Of a stretch of DNA of 18,571 nucleotides, positions 6,043-14,540 are shown piece after piece. Both the position numbers and the translations under genes were made by a program. The notes below the pieces were generated by a model. The model ran no database searches, had not been told where the DNA came from, and saw nothing but the letters and a program-made list of their open reading frames with translations. Source of the DNA: an uncultured Ruminococcus sp. (lineage in GTDB: Bacteria; Bacillota; Clostridia; Oscillospirales; Ruminococcaceae); NCBI GenBank assembly GCA_947174965.1, contig CAMWKY010000009.1, positions 1-18,571 on the forward strand, in the 5' to 3' direction. Each line of letters starts with the position of its first letter. Positions within the stretch are counted from its first letter, which is position 1.

Positions 6043-7220
6043 TTACAGTAACACAGATAAACAAATATATCAGTTCTATAGTAAAAGGCGACAATAATCT
6101 GAAAAATGTTCTTATCAGGGGTGAAATCTCAAACTATGTGCATCATAAAAGCGGTCACAGGTATTTTTCGCTTAAAGACAGTACAACCGCAATAAAGGCG
6201 GTAATGTTTGCAGGAAATGCAAATCGTCTTAAAATCTCTTTGAAAGACGGTATATCTGTTATAGTTGCCGGAAGTATTGTGGTATATGAGCGAGACGGCG
6301 TTTATCAGATTAATGTGACAGATGTTATTCCCGAAGGTGTCGGCGATGAGAGTACAGGACTTGAACAGCTCAAAAGAAAGCTTGAATCAGAGGGTATATT
6401 TGCGCAGGAGCATAAAAAAAGTATACCATATATGCCGAAAAAAATAGGCGTGGTTACTTCTCTTACAGGTGCAGCGATACGTGATATTATAAATGTCCTT
6501 ACAAGACGTTATCCTCTTTGTGAACTTTATGCCGTAAATACTTTAGTACAGGGGGAAAACGCTCCTGAATCAATATGCAAAGGTATTACAAAGGCTGAAA
6601 CAGCTGATTGTGATGTTATAATTGTTGGCAGAGGCGGTGGCTCATCGGAGGATTTGAGTGCATTTAATGTTGAATCAGTTGTAAGAGCAATTTATAACTG
6701 CAAAGTACCCATTATTTCAGCAGTTGGTCATGAAATTGATTTCACTCTTTCAGATTTTGTGGCTGATATGCGTGCGCCCACACCGTCTGCGGCTGCGGAA
6801 CTTGTTGCAGTTGATATACAGCAGATAAGAGGTAATATAAATGCTCTTGAAAACCGCATGAAATATGTGATGTCAGGTATTATTGAAAGAAAAAGCAGTT
6901 CGCTTTCTGTACTTGATACACATCTTAATGCTCAATCTCCTGAAAACAGGCTAAGACTTATGGAAGAAAAGCTTGATAGTATGGATAAAATGGCAGAATC
7001 AGCAATAAACTGCTGTATTGACAAAGCAGAATCTAAGTTCAGAGAAAAAACAGGAAGACTTGAAAGTCTAAGTCCACTGAAAGTGATGTCAAGGGGTTAC
7101 TCTCTTGTCTACAATGGCAAATCTCTTGTAAGAAATTCAGGGGATTTGACAGAGGGCGATACTTTGATTATCAGATTTGACAAAGGCAGTGCAGAAGCAG
7201 AAGTAAAAAAGATAAGGTGA
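6033..7220 (+). CDS. xseA: Exodeoxyribonuclease VII large subunit
   Basis: A 395-residue protein, somewhat shorter than the roughly 450 of B. subtilis or E. coli. The N-terminal OB-fold nucleic-acid-binding domain is seen at about 1-100 (LIRGEISNYVHHKSGHRYFSL). The catalytic domain follows (IGVVTSLTGAAIRDI, VGRGGGSSEDLSAFN, SAVGHEIDFTLSDFVADMRAPTPS in consecutive pieces). A helical coiled-coil tail follows, and the final strand region is at LSRGYSLV-like MSRGYSLVYN. With several XseB subunits it degrades single-stranded DNA to short oligonucleotides. The ATG lies within the end of the TsaD-like gene. AAGGTGAG at its own end serves xseB. Confidence 0.96.
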   Translation: MQIITVTQINKYISSIVKGDNNLKNVLIRGEISNYVHHKSGHRYFSLKDSTTAIKAVMFAGNANRLKISLKDGISVIVAGSIVVYERDGVYQINVTDVIPEGVGDESTGLEQLKRKLESEGIFAQEHKKSIPYMPKKIGVVTSLTGAAIRDIINVLTRRYPLCELYAVNTLVQGENAPESICKGITKAETADCDVIIVGRGGGSSEDLSAFNVESVVRAIYNCKVPIISAVGHEIDFTLSDFVADMRAPTPSAAAELVAVDIQQIRGNINALENRMKYVMSGIIERKSSSLSVLDTHLNAQSPENRLRLMEEKLDSMDKMAESAINCCIDKAESKFREKTGRLESLSPLKVMSRGYSLVYNGKSLVRNSGDLTEGDTLIIRFDKGSAEAEVKKIR

Positions 7221-7226
7221 GTTATT

Positions 7227-7409
7227 ATGAATGAAAAAGAAACTTTTGAAGAATCAATGAAAAAGCTTGATGCTATAGTAAAGGAGCTTGAAAACGGTGA
7301 CATTCCGCTTGAAAAGGCAGTGGAATTATACAGCGAGGGCGTAAAGCTTTCTGCTGTATGCAGAAAATATATTGATGAAGCAAAAATAAAAATTACGGAG
7401 GTTCAATAA
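7227..7409 (+). CDS. xseB: Exodeoxyribonuclease VII small subunit
   Basis: A 60-residue, two-helix protein with the family pattern FEESMKKLDAIVKELENGD, IPLEKAVELYSEG and a C-terminal helix. XseB subunits bind the coiled-coil arm of XseA and are needed for exonuclease VII activity. It is slightly shorter than the usual 70-80 residues, lacking the variable acidic tail. It follows xseA after 6 bases, with AAGGTGAG (7214-7221) spanning the xseA stop as ribosome site. Confidence 0.95.
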   Translation: MNEKETFEESMKKLDAIVKELENGDIPLEKAVELYSEGVKLSAVCRKYIDEAKIKITEVQ

Positions 7410-7411
7410 TT

Positions 7412-8302
7412 ATGAGTAGTTTTAGTGAAAAAATGGCAGAGTATGTTGAATATGCAGAAAGTGAACTCAAAAAATATAACAACTATGCAGAGGAAAACAA
7501 AGCGCAGGTTAAGCTTATTGATGCTATGAATTATTCCCTTGAAGCAGGAGGAAAGCGCATAAGACCTGTTCTTGTCTTTGCATTTTGTGAAGCTCTCGGC
7601 GCAAAAAAAGAGATTGCATCTGCTCCTGCTTGTGCAATTGAAATGGAACACACGTTCTCACTTATCCATGATGACCTTCCTGCAATGGATAATGATGATT
7701 TCCGCAGAGGGAAGCCCTCTTGTCATAAGGAATTTGGTGAAGCTATAGCAATTCTTGCAGGTGACGCACTTTCTGTACTTCCGTTTGAAATTATTGCTGA
7801 CGCTCCCGAACTTACACCAGAACAGAAAGTTATGATTATATCAGTTCTCGCAAATTCTGTCGGCAGAGATGGTATGATTGGCGGTCAGGTTATTGATATG
7901 GAAAATGAAAGCCGTACAGATATTGACGAAGAAAATTTAAGAAATATGTACCGCTGTAAAACAGGACAGCTTCTTGCTGTTTCGTGTGTTATGGGTGCAA
8001 TATGTGCAGATGCTTCAAATGAAACTATGAGGGCTGCTGCTGAATACGGTTTCAGACTTGGATTTGCTTTTCAGGTTATTGATGATATTCTTGATGTTAC
8101 AAGCACAACGGAAGTACTCGGAAAGCCTGTCGGAAGTGACGAAAAACAGCATAAAACTACTTTTGTAACATTATATGGAATTGAAAAGGCAAAAGAACTT
8201 GCAGACGAAGCAACATCACAGGCTATTGAATGGCTTGGAGCTATTGATAATAATGAATTTCTCGTTGAACTTACAGAGGTTCTTTTAAGACGTATAAAAT
8301 AA
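7412..8302 (+). CDS. ispA: Polyprenyl (farnesyl/geranyl) diphosphate synthase
   Basis: A 296-residue short-chain trans-prenyltransferase. The first aspartate-rich motif is DDLPAMDNDD (from D87), followed by FRRGKPSCHKEFGEA. The second is QVIDDILDV (D224, D225, D228). GGKRIRP at 46-52 binds the isopentenyl diphosphate substrate. The two residues inserted in the first motif and the His-Thr-Phe before it are typical of bacterial farnesyl diphosphate synthases. The enzyme condenses isopentenyl diphosphate with dimethylallyl or geranyl diphosphate. It stands next to dxs, which feeds the same pathway, and close to xseB (2 bases). GGAGG at 7397-7401 is the ribosome site. Product chain length is inferred. 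Confidence 0.94.
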   Translation: MSSFSEKMAEYVEYAESELKKYNNYAEENKAQVKLIDAMNYSLEAGGKRIRPVLVFAFCEALGAKKEIASAPACAIEMEHTFSLIHDDLPAMDNDDFRRGKPSCHKEFGEAIAILAGDALSVLPFEIIADAPELTPEQKVMIISVLANSVGRDGMIGGQVIDMENESRTDIDEENLRNMYRCKTGQLLAVSCVMGAICADASNETMRAAAEYGFRLGFAFQVIDDILDVTSTTEVLGKPVGSDEKQHKTTFVTLYGIEKAKELADEATSQAIEWLGAIDNNEFLVELTEVLLRRIK

Positions 8303-8337
8303 ACAAGGAGTGCGGAAAAATTCGCTTTATATAGAAA

Positions 8338-10230
8338 ATGAATAAATATTTAGAGAATGGAAACAGAGTTTCACTTTCAGAACTTAATCTTCCAGAGGAT
8401 TTGAAAAAACTTTCTGTAAATCAATGCAGATATATCTGTAATGAAATAAGAGGGATTCTTATAAATACTGTTTCAAAAACAGGCGGACATCTTTCGTCAA
8501 ATCTCGGGGTTGTTGAGCTTACTCTTGCTATACACCGCACTTTTAATTCGCCGGAAGATAAAATTGTGTGGGACGTTGGTCATCAGGCTTATGTGCATAA
8601 AATTCTTACAGGCAGGGCGGATAAGTTCAGAACATTGCGTAAAGAGAACGGTATTTCGGGATTTCCGAAGCCGAGCGAGTCAAATCATGATATATTTATT
8701 TCAGGTCACAGCAGTACGTCTCTTTCTGTTGCCTGCGGAATTTCTGAAGCTATGCGCATACAGGGCAAAGACAATTATACTGTTGCTGTTATCGGTGACG
8801 GCGCAATGACGGGCGGTATGGTTTATGAGGCAATGAATAACTGTTCCTACAACAAAAGCAATATGATTGTAATTCTTAATGATAATAATATGTCAATCTC
8901 AAAAAGTGTCGGCTCGCTTGAAAAATATCTTACAACATTGAGAAATTCTGAAAAATATATTGATACAAAAAGAAAAGTTGAAAAAAATCTCAATCAGATT
9001 CCAGTTGTCGGAAACAAAGTTGCAAAAGGTGTGAAACAAGTAAAAGATGCAATGAAATCAACCATACTGGAACGCAATTTATTTGAAGATATGGGATTTA
9101 TCTATCTTGGACCAGTTGACGGTCACAATATAAAAGACATTGAGCAGGCTTTGCGACTTGCAAAATCATTTCACAAGCCTGTATTTGTCCATGTCAAGAC
9201 AGTCAAGGGCAAGGGCTATCTTCCTGCGGAAAAAAATCCCGGAGAATATCACGGTATTTCAAAATTTGATATTGTAACAGGCAATCCTGAAGTATCATCA
9301 GGGGACAGTTATTCTGCGGTTTTCGGGAAAGAACTTGTCAGCTTTGCCGAAAAGGATGAGCGTATATGTGCAATCACGGCTGCTATGAAATATGGTACTG
9401 GTTTGCAGTATTTCGGCAGAAAAATTCCAGAGCGTCTTTATGATGTCGGAATTGCCGAACAGCACGCCGTAACTTTTGCGGGCGGACTTGCTTCAATGGG
9501 TCAGATACCTGTATTTGCTGTATACTCAACATTTCTGCAAAGAGCTTATGACCAGCTTTTACATGATATTGCAATCGGAGGACTTCACCTTGTACTTGGT
9601 ATAGACAGAGCAGGAATTGTCGGTGAGGACGGCGAAACGCATCAGGGAATGTTTGATGTGCCTATGCTTACATCAATCCCGAATACTGTTATATATTCAC
9701 CGTCAAGCTATGATGAACTAAGACTTTGCCTGAAAAAAGCTATATACAGTGAAAAAGGTCTTGTTGCCGTGAGATACCCACGAGGTTCAGAGGAAGTGAG
9801 TTTCAACAGAAGTTTTATAAGTCTTGACAGTATTTTTATAAAGAATCAGAACAGTGATACACTTATAATTTCATATGGCAGAATTTTTAACGAAGCATAT
9901 AAGGCACAAAGTCTGTTGCTCGCAGACGGTATAAACTGTGATTTGCTGAAAATGACAAAAATTTTTCCGATACCAAATAAACTCATAAATGAAATAAAGG
10001 CATATAAGAGAGTTATTTTCTTTGAGGAATCAACAGACAACGGCAGTATTTCCGAAAAAGTAGGCTGTATGCTTATGGAATCGGGCTACAGAGGAGATTA
10101 CAGCCGTGTATCTGCAAAAGGATTTATAAAGCAATCATCTGTTAAGTCGGCACTTGAAAAATATGGTTTCAGCTGTACCGAAATGGCTGACTATATCTGC
10201 ATAAGGAGCATGGAAAATGGCAAGACTTGA
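8338..10230 (+). CDS. dxs: 1-deoxy-D-xylulose-5-phosphate synthase
   Basis: A full-length (630 residues) thiamine-diphosphate enzyme that joins pyruvate and glyceraldehyde 3-phosphate, the first step of the MEP isoprenoid pathway. Visible landmarks are TGGHLSSNLGVVE (H51), WDVGHQAY, the GDGAMTGG ... NDN cofactor-binding motif (153-183), the catalytic Glu in DVGIAEQHAVT (E374) and GEDGETHQGMFD (H435). An in-frame TAG at 8332-8334 limits the start to the ATG at 8338. This ATG has no good ribosome site at normal distance: the only AAGGAG (8305-8310) is 27 bases upstream. The 3' end overlaps tlyA by 14 bases. The ispA-dxs pairing groups early and late isoprenoid steps. Confidence 0.97.
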   Translation: MNKYLENGNRVSLSELNLPEDLKKLSVNQCRYICNEIRGILINTVSKTGGHLSSNLGVVELTLAIHRTFNSPEDKIVWDVGHQAYVHKILTGRADKFRTLRKENGISGFPKPSESNHDIFISGHSSTSLSVACGISEAMRIQGKDNYTVAVIGDGAMTGGMVYEAMNNCSYNKSNMIVILNDNNMSISKSVGSLEKYLTTLRNSEKYIDTKRKVEKNLNQIPVVGNKVAKGVKQVKDAMKSTILERNLFEDMGFIYLGPVDGHNIKDIEQALRLAKSFHKPVFVHVKTVKGKGYLPAEKNPGEYHGISKFDIVTGNPEVSSGDSYSAVFGKELVSFAEKDERICAITAAMKYGTGLQYFGRKIPERLYDVGIAEQHAVTFAGGLASMGQIPVFAVYSTFLQRAYDQLLHDIAIGGLHLVLGIDRAGIVGEDGETHQGMFDVPMLTSIPNTVIYSPSSYDELRLCLKKAIYSEKGLVAVRYPRGSEEVSFNRSFISLDSIFIKNQNSDTLIISYGRIFNEAYKAQSLLLADGINCDLLKMTKIFPIPNKLINEIKAYKRVIFFEESTDNGSISEKVGCMLMESGYRGDYSRVSAKGFIKQSSVKSALEKYGFSCTEMADYICIRSMENGKT

Positions 10231-11002
10231 TGCAGAACTTGTTGCAAGAGGTATTGCAAGGAGCAGGGAACGTGCAAAAGAGATGATAAAATCAGGCGCA
10301 GTTACAGTCAATGGAGCAACAGCAAAAAAAGCATCTGATGATGTTTCAGTTGATGATGATATAAAGTCATCAGAGCAAGAAAACTATGTCGGACGTGGTG
10401 CGCTGAAACTTGAAAAGGCTTTCAATGAGTTCGGGCTTGACTTTATGGGAAAAATATGTCTTGATATAGGTGCATCAACAGGCGGTTTCACTGAATTTAT
10501 GCTGAATCACGGTGCAGAAAAGGTATATGCTGTTGATGTCGGACATGGACAGCTTGCGGATATTCTGAAAGCTGATAAGCGTGTAGTAAATATGGAAAAC
10601 ACTGACATAAGAGAAGTAACTATTGACGATTTAGGCGGTGCTGTTGATTTTGTGTGTGCTGATGTTTCGTTTATTTCTTTGACTAAAATTATGCTGAAAA
10701 TACATGAACTTCTCAACGGAAACGGTCTTGCATCTGTACTTATAAAGCCACAATTTGAGGCTGGAAAAAAAGATATTGGCAAAAAAGGTGTTGTAAAGGA
10801 CAGAAAAGTGCATGAGCGTGTACTGCATGAAACTGACAGTGTTTTTCGTCTGGTTGGATTCTGTCCTCTTGATTATACGTTTTCACCCATAAAAGGAGGA
10901 AACGGCAATATTGAATATCTTGTTAAATTAAAAAAATCAACTGAAAATACATCTTTATATGATTTCAGAAAACTTGTTGATGAAGCTTTTGGAAGTTTAT
11001 AG
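10217..11002 (+). CDS. tlyA: TlyA family 2'-O-ribose rRNA methyltransferase (S4 + FtsJ domains)
   Basis: A 261-residue protein. An S4 RNA-binding domain at about 1-60 (RLDAELVARGIARSRERAKE) is followed by an FtsJ-type Rossmann methyltransferase. The SAM loop is LDIGASTGGFTEFML (82-96). Candidate catalytic K-D-K-E residues are K64 (RGALKLEKA), D149 (CADVSFISL), K177 (LIKPQFEAG) and E233 (GNIEYLV). TlyA of mycobacteria methylates cytidines of 16S and 23S rRNA and affects capreomycin sensitivity. Firmicute YqxC-type proteins in this same genomic position are less studied, so the exact target is inferred. AAGGAG at 10203-10208, inside dxs, stands 8 bases before the ATG. Confidence 0.93.
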   Translation: MARLDAELVARGIARSRERAKEMIKSGAVTVNGATAKKASDDVSVDDDIKSSEQENYVGRGALKLEKAFNEFGLDFMGKICLDIGASTGGFTEFMLNHGAEKVYAVDVGHGQLADILKADKRVVNMENTDIREVTIDDLGGAVDFVCADVSFISLTKIMLKIHELLNGNGLASVLIKPQFEAGKKDIGKKGVVKDRKVHERVLHETDSVFRLVGFCPLDYTFSPIKGGNGNIEYLVKLKKSTENTSLYDFRKLVDEAFGSL

Positions 11003-11015
11003 GAGTGATAAATAA

Positions 11016-11870
11016 ATGAAAGCTGTGTTATACCCGAATTTTCAGAAAAAAAACGCTCTTAGCTGTGCAAGAGATGTCTGTGATGTGCTTGATAAGTGTG
11101 GAATACAAGTAAGTGTGAGTGAGGAGTATATAAAAGAGTTCGGGGATAAAAACTTTGTTTTGTTTGAGGATATTGACAAGGCTGTAAAAAATTCTGATAT
11201 AGTCGTTGCAATCGGCGGAGACGGTACAATTCTACGCTGTGCAAAATTTCTTATCGGAACAGACGCAAAACTTCTTGGTATAAATACAGGTACTCTTGGA
11301 TTTATGGCAGGACTTGAAGCAGACCAGCTTGACAGGCTTAAACAACTTAAAACAGGTGAGTTTGAAATTTCTGAACGTATGACAATTGATGTTGTTATTC
11401 ATGAAAAAGAACGTAATATCGTGCTTACGGCATTGAATGAGGTTTCCGCACGTTCAGGAAGTTTCAGAATAAGCGATTTTGAGGTATATTCCGACGGCTA
11501 CCTTGTGGGAAAATACCGTGCCGACGGTGTACTGTTCAGTACTCCGTCCGGCTCGACCGCTTATGCACTTTCGGCAGGCGGTCCGATTGTTGAGCCTGAT
11601 TTGGAGTGCATTGAGATGACTTTAATCTGTCCTCATTCGCTTTTTTCAAGGGCAACTCTTTTTTCTGCTCAACGCAGACTGAAACTGACTGACCGTACAG
11701 CAGGTGATGACTCAATAGTTATAAGTGTTGACGGTGATGTAAATAAGCGGATTGGTGAGAATGAGTCTATAGAAATAATGCGTGGCAGGAATAATCTTAA
11801 ATTTGTTAATTTAATAGGCAACTCATTCCATGAATCATTGTGCAGAAAAATGTGTAAGCCCATAAAATAG
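11016..11870 (+). CDS. nadK: NAD kinase
   Basis: A 284-residue NAD kinase, which makes NADP from NAD with ATP or polyphosphate. The diagnostic GGDGT lies at 67-71 (AIGGDGTILRCAKF), the nucleotide-binding INTGTLGFMA follows, then ALNEVSA (NE at 141-142) and the glycine-rich STPSGSTAYALSAGGP at 175-190. ICPHSLFSRATLF replaces the more common ICPHSLSSRP-type ending, a small variation. The gene starts 13 bases after tlyA with GGAG overlapping the tlyA stop. NADPH is used by the MEP pathway downstream of Dxs, but the clustering tlyA-nadK-argR-recN is a general Firmicute arrangement. Confidence 0.96.
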   Translation: MKAVLYPNFQKKNALSCARDVCDVLDKCGIQVSVSEEYIKEFGDKNFVLFEDIDKAVKNSDIVVAIGGDGTILRCAKFLIGTDAKLLGINTGTLGFMAGLEADQLDRLKQLKTGEFEISERMTIDVVIHEKERNIVLTALNEVSARSGSFRISDFEVYSDGYLVGKYRADGVLFSTPSGSTAYALSAGGPIVEPDLECIEMTLICPHSLFSRATLFSAQRRLKLTDRTAGDDSIVISVDGDVNKRIGENESIEIMRGRNNLKFVNLIGNSFHESLCRKMCKPIK

Positions 11871-11884
11871 CAAGGTGAGTATAT

Positions 11885-12340
11885 ATGAAAAATCAGAGAC
11901 ATGAGGCGATACTTGAAATTATAGCGGAAAATGCTGTTGCAACGCAGGAGAGACTTATTGAAATGCTTGCAGAAAGAGGTATAAGCACAACGCAGGCAAC
12001 ACTTTCCCGTGATATTCAACAGCTTTCTCTTGTGAAACAGCGTGATGAAAAAGGCATTTACAGATATACAATGCCTGCTGTTGCGATTGCTGAAAAAAGT
12101 ATTTTTGAGGAGGCTGTTATTTCTGTCGATTATGCTATGAATATAATTGTACTGAAATGCCGTTCAGGTATGGCACAAGGTACTTGTGTAGCAATAGATT
12201 CTGTTCGTCATGACGGAATAGTCGGGACTATTGCGGGAGATGATACTATTTTTATTGTTGCAAGAAGTGAAACAGATGCAAAAAAACTTGCAAAGAAATT
12301 TAAAAATGATATTTTCAGCGGAAAGCAGGGAATTATTTAG
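11885..12340 (+). CDS. argR: Arginine repressor ArgR/AhrC
   Basis: A 151-residue regulator of usual family length. The N-terminal winged-helix domain (residues 1-65) contains the recognition region TQATLSRDIQQL (36-47). The C-terminal hexamer and arginine-binding domain contains GTCVAIDSV (99-107) and GTIAGDDTIFIV (114-125), whose paired Asp residues bind arginine in the family. It represses arginine synthesis and, in B. subtilis as AhrC, activates catabolism. AAGGTGAG at 11872-11879 is the ribosome site. Its stop overlaps the GTG start of recN by one base (TAGTG). I see no clear ARG box in the 14-base gap before it, so autoregulation is not evident here. Confidence 0.95.
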   Translation: MKNQRHEAILEIIAENAVATQERLIEMLAERGISTTQATLSRDIQQLSLVKQRDEKGIYRYTMPAVAIAEKSIFEEAVISVDYAMNIIVLKCRSGMAQGTCVAIDSVRHDGIVGTIAGDDTIFIVARSETDAKKLAKKFKNDIFSGKQGII

Positions 12341-14001
12341 TGTTAAAAGAGATTTATATTAAAAATCTTGCGGTTATAAAAGAAGCTGTTATACCGCTTA
12401 CAGATAAATTAAATATTTTTACAGGTGAAACAGGTGCAGGAAAATCAATTCTCATAAATGGAATAAATGCAGTACTCGGACAGAGATGCAGTAAAGATAT
12501 AGTCCGTACAGGCTGTGATAAGGCAATAATAACAGCTCTCTTTGTAAATCTTTCAGCGGAAGTTACTGCAAAACTTGATGAACTCGGTATTGAGCATGAG
12601 AATGACGAAATAACAGTAACACGTGAAATAAGTGCTGACGGCAGAAGTGTTGCAAGGATAAACGGCAGAACATCTTCCGCTTCTTTACTTAAAGAAACAG
12701 GCTGTCTCATGATAAATATTCATGGTCAGCACGATAATCAGATTCTCATGGATAGCGAAAAACATCTTGATATACTTGACGGATTCGGCGGAGACAGTAC
12801 ACTTCTTGATGATTACAGAGTTACTTTCCGTGAATTGCAGAATACGGCGAGAAAACTTGGTGAACTGAAAAAACTTGAGAAAAACAAGATTGAACGTTCA
12901 CGCTATCTGAATGAAATTATTGAGGACATAGGCGGTCTTGACTTAGAACCTGATGAAGATACTGAACTTGAACAGGAATATAATATTGCAAGAAATTCCG
13001 AAAATATGATAATAGCAGTAAAAAATGCTATATCGGCTATAATCGGTGAGGAGACGGCAAATGACATGATTGCAGATGCAGGGGGTGAAATATCTGCATT
13101 TACAGATGATTCGTCTGAACTTGCGTTATTATCAGAACGACTTTCAGCGGTTGAGATTGAACTTTCCGATATTGCTTCGGAACTTGAAAAAGTTGCAGAC
13201 AAAGCAGAACTTGACGGACAGCGACTTGAATACCTGAAAGAACGTATAAGCACAATAAACAAGCTGAAACGGAAATATAATGCCGATTGCAATGAACTTG
13301 TGAAAATGTATGATGATGCCTGCAATGAGATAAGTAAGATTGAAGTAAGCGACAGTGAAATAAAAGTACTCACTGAAAAGCGTGAAATACTTCTGCATAA
13401 GGTTACAGAGCAGGCAAAGGCTCTTTTTGATTACCGTGAAGAAACTGCTGAAAAATTCGTGAAACGTGTTACAGAGGAACTTGAATTTCTCAATATGTCG
13501 GGTGTTATTATAGCAGTACGGCACGAAAAAGGCAAGCTGACTGTAAACGGCATGGACACGGTGGAATTTCTTATATCTGCAAATAAAGGTGAAGAACCGA
13601 AACCGATTTCAAAGATTGCATCAGGCGGTGAACTTTCAAGAATCATGCTTGCTCTGAAAAGTGTAATTGCGAACAAGGACAGCATAGATACCATGATTTT
13701 TGATGAGATTGATACAGGTGTAAGCGGAAAGGCTGCACAGAAAATCGGAATAAAACTGCGTGAAATCAGCAGGAAACGACAGGTTATATGCGTCACTCAC
13801 TTGTCGCAGATTGCAGTTATGGCTGATAATCACCTTATGATTGAGAAAAAAGTCATCAACGACCGCACGGAAACAAGCGTCACACAGCTTGATTTCAGCG
13901 GACGTACAGCGGAAATAGCACGTATTATGGGCGGTGAGAATCCAAGCAGTCTGATGATTAAAACGGCAGAGGAAGAATTAAGAAAGGCAGAGAGTATATG
14001 A
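12340..14001 (+). CDS. recN: DNA repair protein RecN
   Basis: A 553-residue SMC-like ATPase. Walker A is TGETGAGKS (28-36), followed after the first lobe by NIHGQHDNQ. Long helical coiled-coil arms span about 150-390. The ABC signature ASGGELSRIMLAL begins at 427, and Walker B is MIFDEIDTGVSG from about 452. RecN acts early at double-strand breaks and holds DNA ends together. The start is a GTG that overlaps the argR stop by one base, so translation is probably coupled; no ATG fits upstream. The end overlaps the next gene as ATGA. In B. subtilis and many clostridia spoIVB and spo0A follow recN, but here they do not. Confidence 0.96.
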   Translation: MLKEIYIKNLAVIKEAVIPLTDKLNIFTGETGAGKSILINGINAVLGQRCSKDIVRTGCDKAIITALFVNLSAEVTAKLDELGIEHENDEITVTREISADGRSVARINGRTSSASLLKETGCLMINIHGQHDNQILMDSEKHLDILDGFGGDSTLLDDYRVTFRELQNTARKLGELKKLEKNKIERSRYLNEIIEDIGGLDLEPDEDTELEQEYNIARNSENMIIAVKNAISAIIGEETANDMIADAGGEISAFTDDSSELALLSERLSAVEIELSDIASELEKVADKAELDGQRLEYLKERISTINKLKRKYNADCNELVKMYDDACNEISKIEVSDSEIKVLTEKREILLHKVTEQAKALFDYREETAEKFVKRVTEELEFLNMSGVIIAVRHEKGKLTVNGMDTVEFLISANKGEEPKPISKIASGGELSRIMLALKSVIANKDSIDTMIFDEIDTGVSGKAAQKIGIKLREISRKRQVICVTHLSQIAVMADNHLMIEKKVINDRTETSVTQLDFSGRTAEIARIMGGENPSSLMIKTAEEELRKAESI

Positions 14002-14540
14002 AAATTTATTCGACACGTCATGGGCAGACAAACTATAATAAACAGGAACTTATTTTAGGTGTCACCAATGTTCAGCTGAATGACACAGGCGTTTCACAGG
14101 CACGTCAGCTTGCGGACGAGATAGAGAAAATCGGTGATATTGATTTTATTGTTGCCTCACCTATGTACCGTGCAAGTCACACAGCATTGATTATTTCGGA
14201 GAAATGCGGACTTAAATTTGTTATAGATGACAGGCTTAGGGAGTGGGATTATGGCGAATATGAGGGAAAATCACGCTTTACAGAGAATTTTCCTGAAGAT
14301 AAGCGGGAATTTGCCGTGAAAATGGGAAAAACAGGCGAATCAGTTTTGCAGGTTGCACATAGAGTATATTCTTTTCTTGATGAAATAATCGAAAAATACA
14401 GTGATAAAAATATTTTGCTTGTAAGTCACGGCGGAATATGTCGTATTATTGAAACATATTTTCATGATATGTCTACAGAAAAATATAGCAACTGGTTTAT
14501 GGGAAACTGTCAGCTTATTGAATATGAGGTGACAAAATGA
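13998..14540 (+). CDS. Histidine phosphatase (phosphoglycerate mutase-like) family protein
   Basis: A 180-residue protein of the histidine phosphatase superfamily, branch 1. The RHG motif is STRHGQTNYN (R7, H8 as the phospho-acceptor). Further active-site residues are R58 (SPMYRASHTA), E82 in DRLREWDYGEYEG, and H144 (LLVSHGGICR). There is no signal peptide, so it is cytoplasmic. The substrate cannot be read from the sequence: the family includes CobC-like phosphatases, fructose bisphosphatases, phosphoserine phosphatases and broad-specificity enzymes. Its length is too short for a standard glycolytic mutase (about 230-250 residues). Four-base ATGA overlaps join it to both recN and the beta-galactosidase gene, which points to co-translation rather than a shared pathway. 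Confidence 0.92.
   Translation: MKIYSTRHGQTNYNKQELILGVTNVQLNDTGVSQARQLADEIEKIGDIDFIVASPMYRASHTALIISEKCGLKFVIDDRLREWDYGEYEGKSRFTENFPEDKREFAVKMGKTGESVLQVAHRVYSFLDEIIEKYSDKNILLVSHGGICRIIETYFHDMSTEKYSNWFMGNCQLIEYEVTK

Noticed and set aside
8310..8345. An 11-codon frame from GTG 8310 that ends across the dxs start, as a possible leader peptide
   Set aside because: The GTG overlaps the AAGGAG itself, so it has no usable spacing, and the peptide shows no regulatory codon run.
12354..14021. Long minus-strand open frames opposite recN
   Set aside because: They are rich in Ser, Ile and Phe, typical antisense shadows of a Glu/Lys-rich gene, and have no recognisable domain or start signals.
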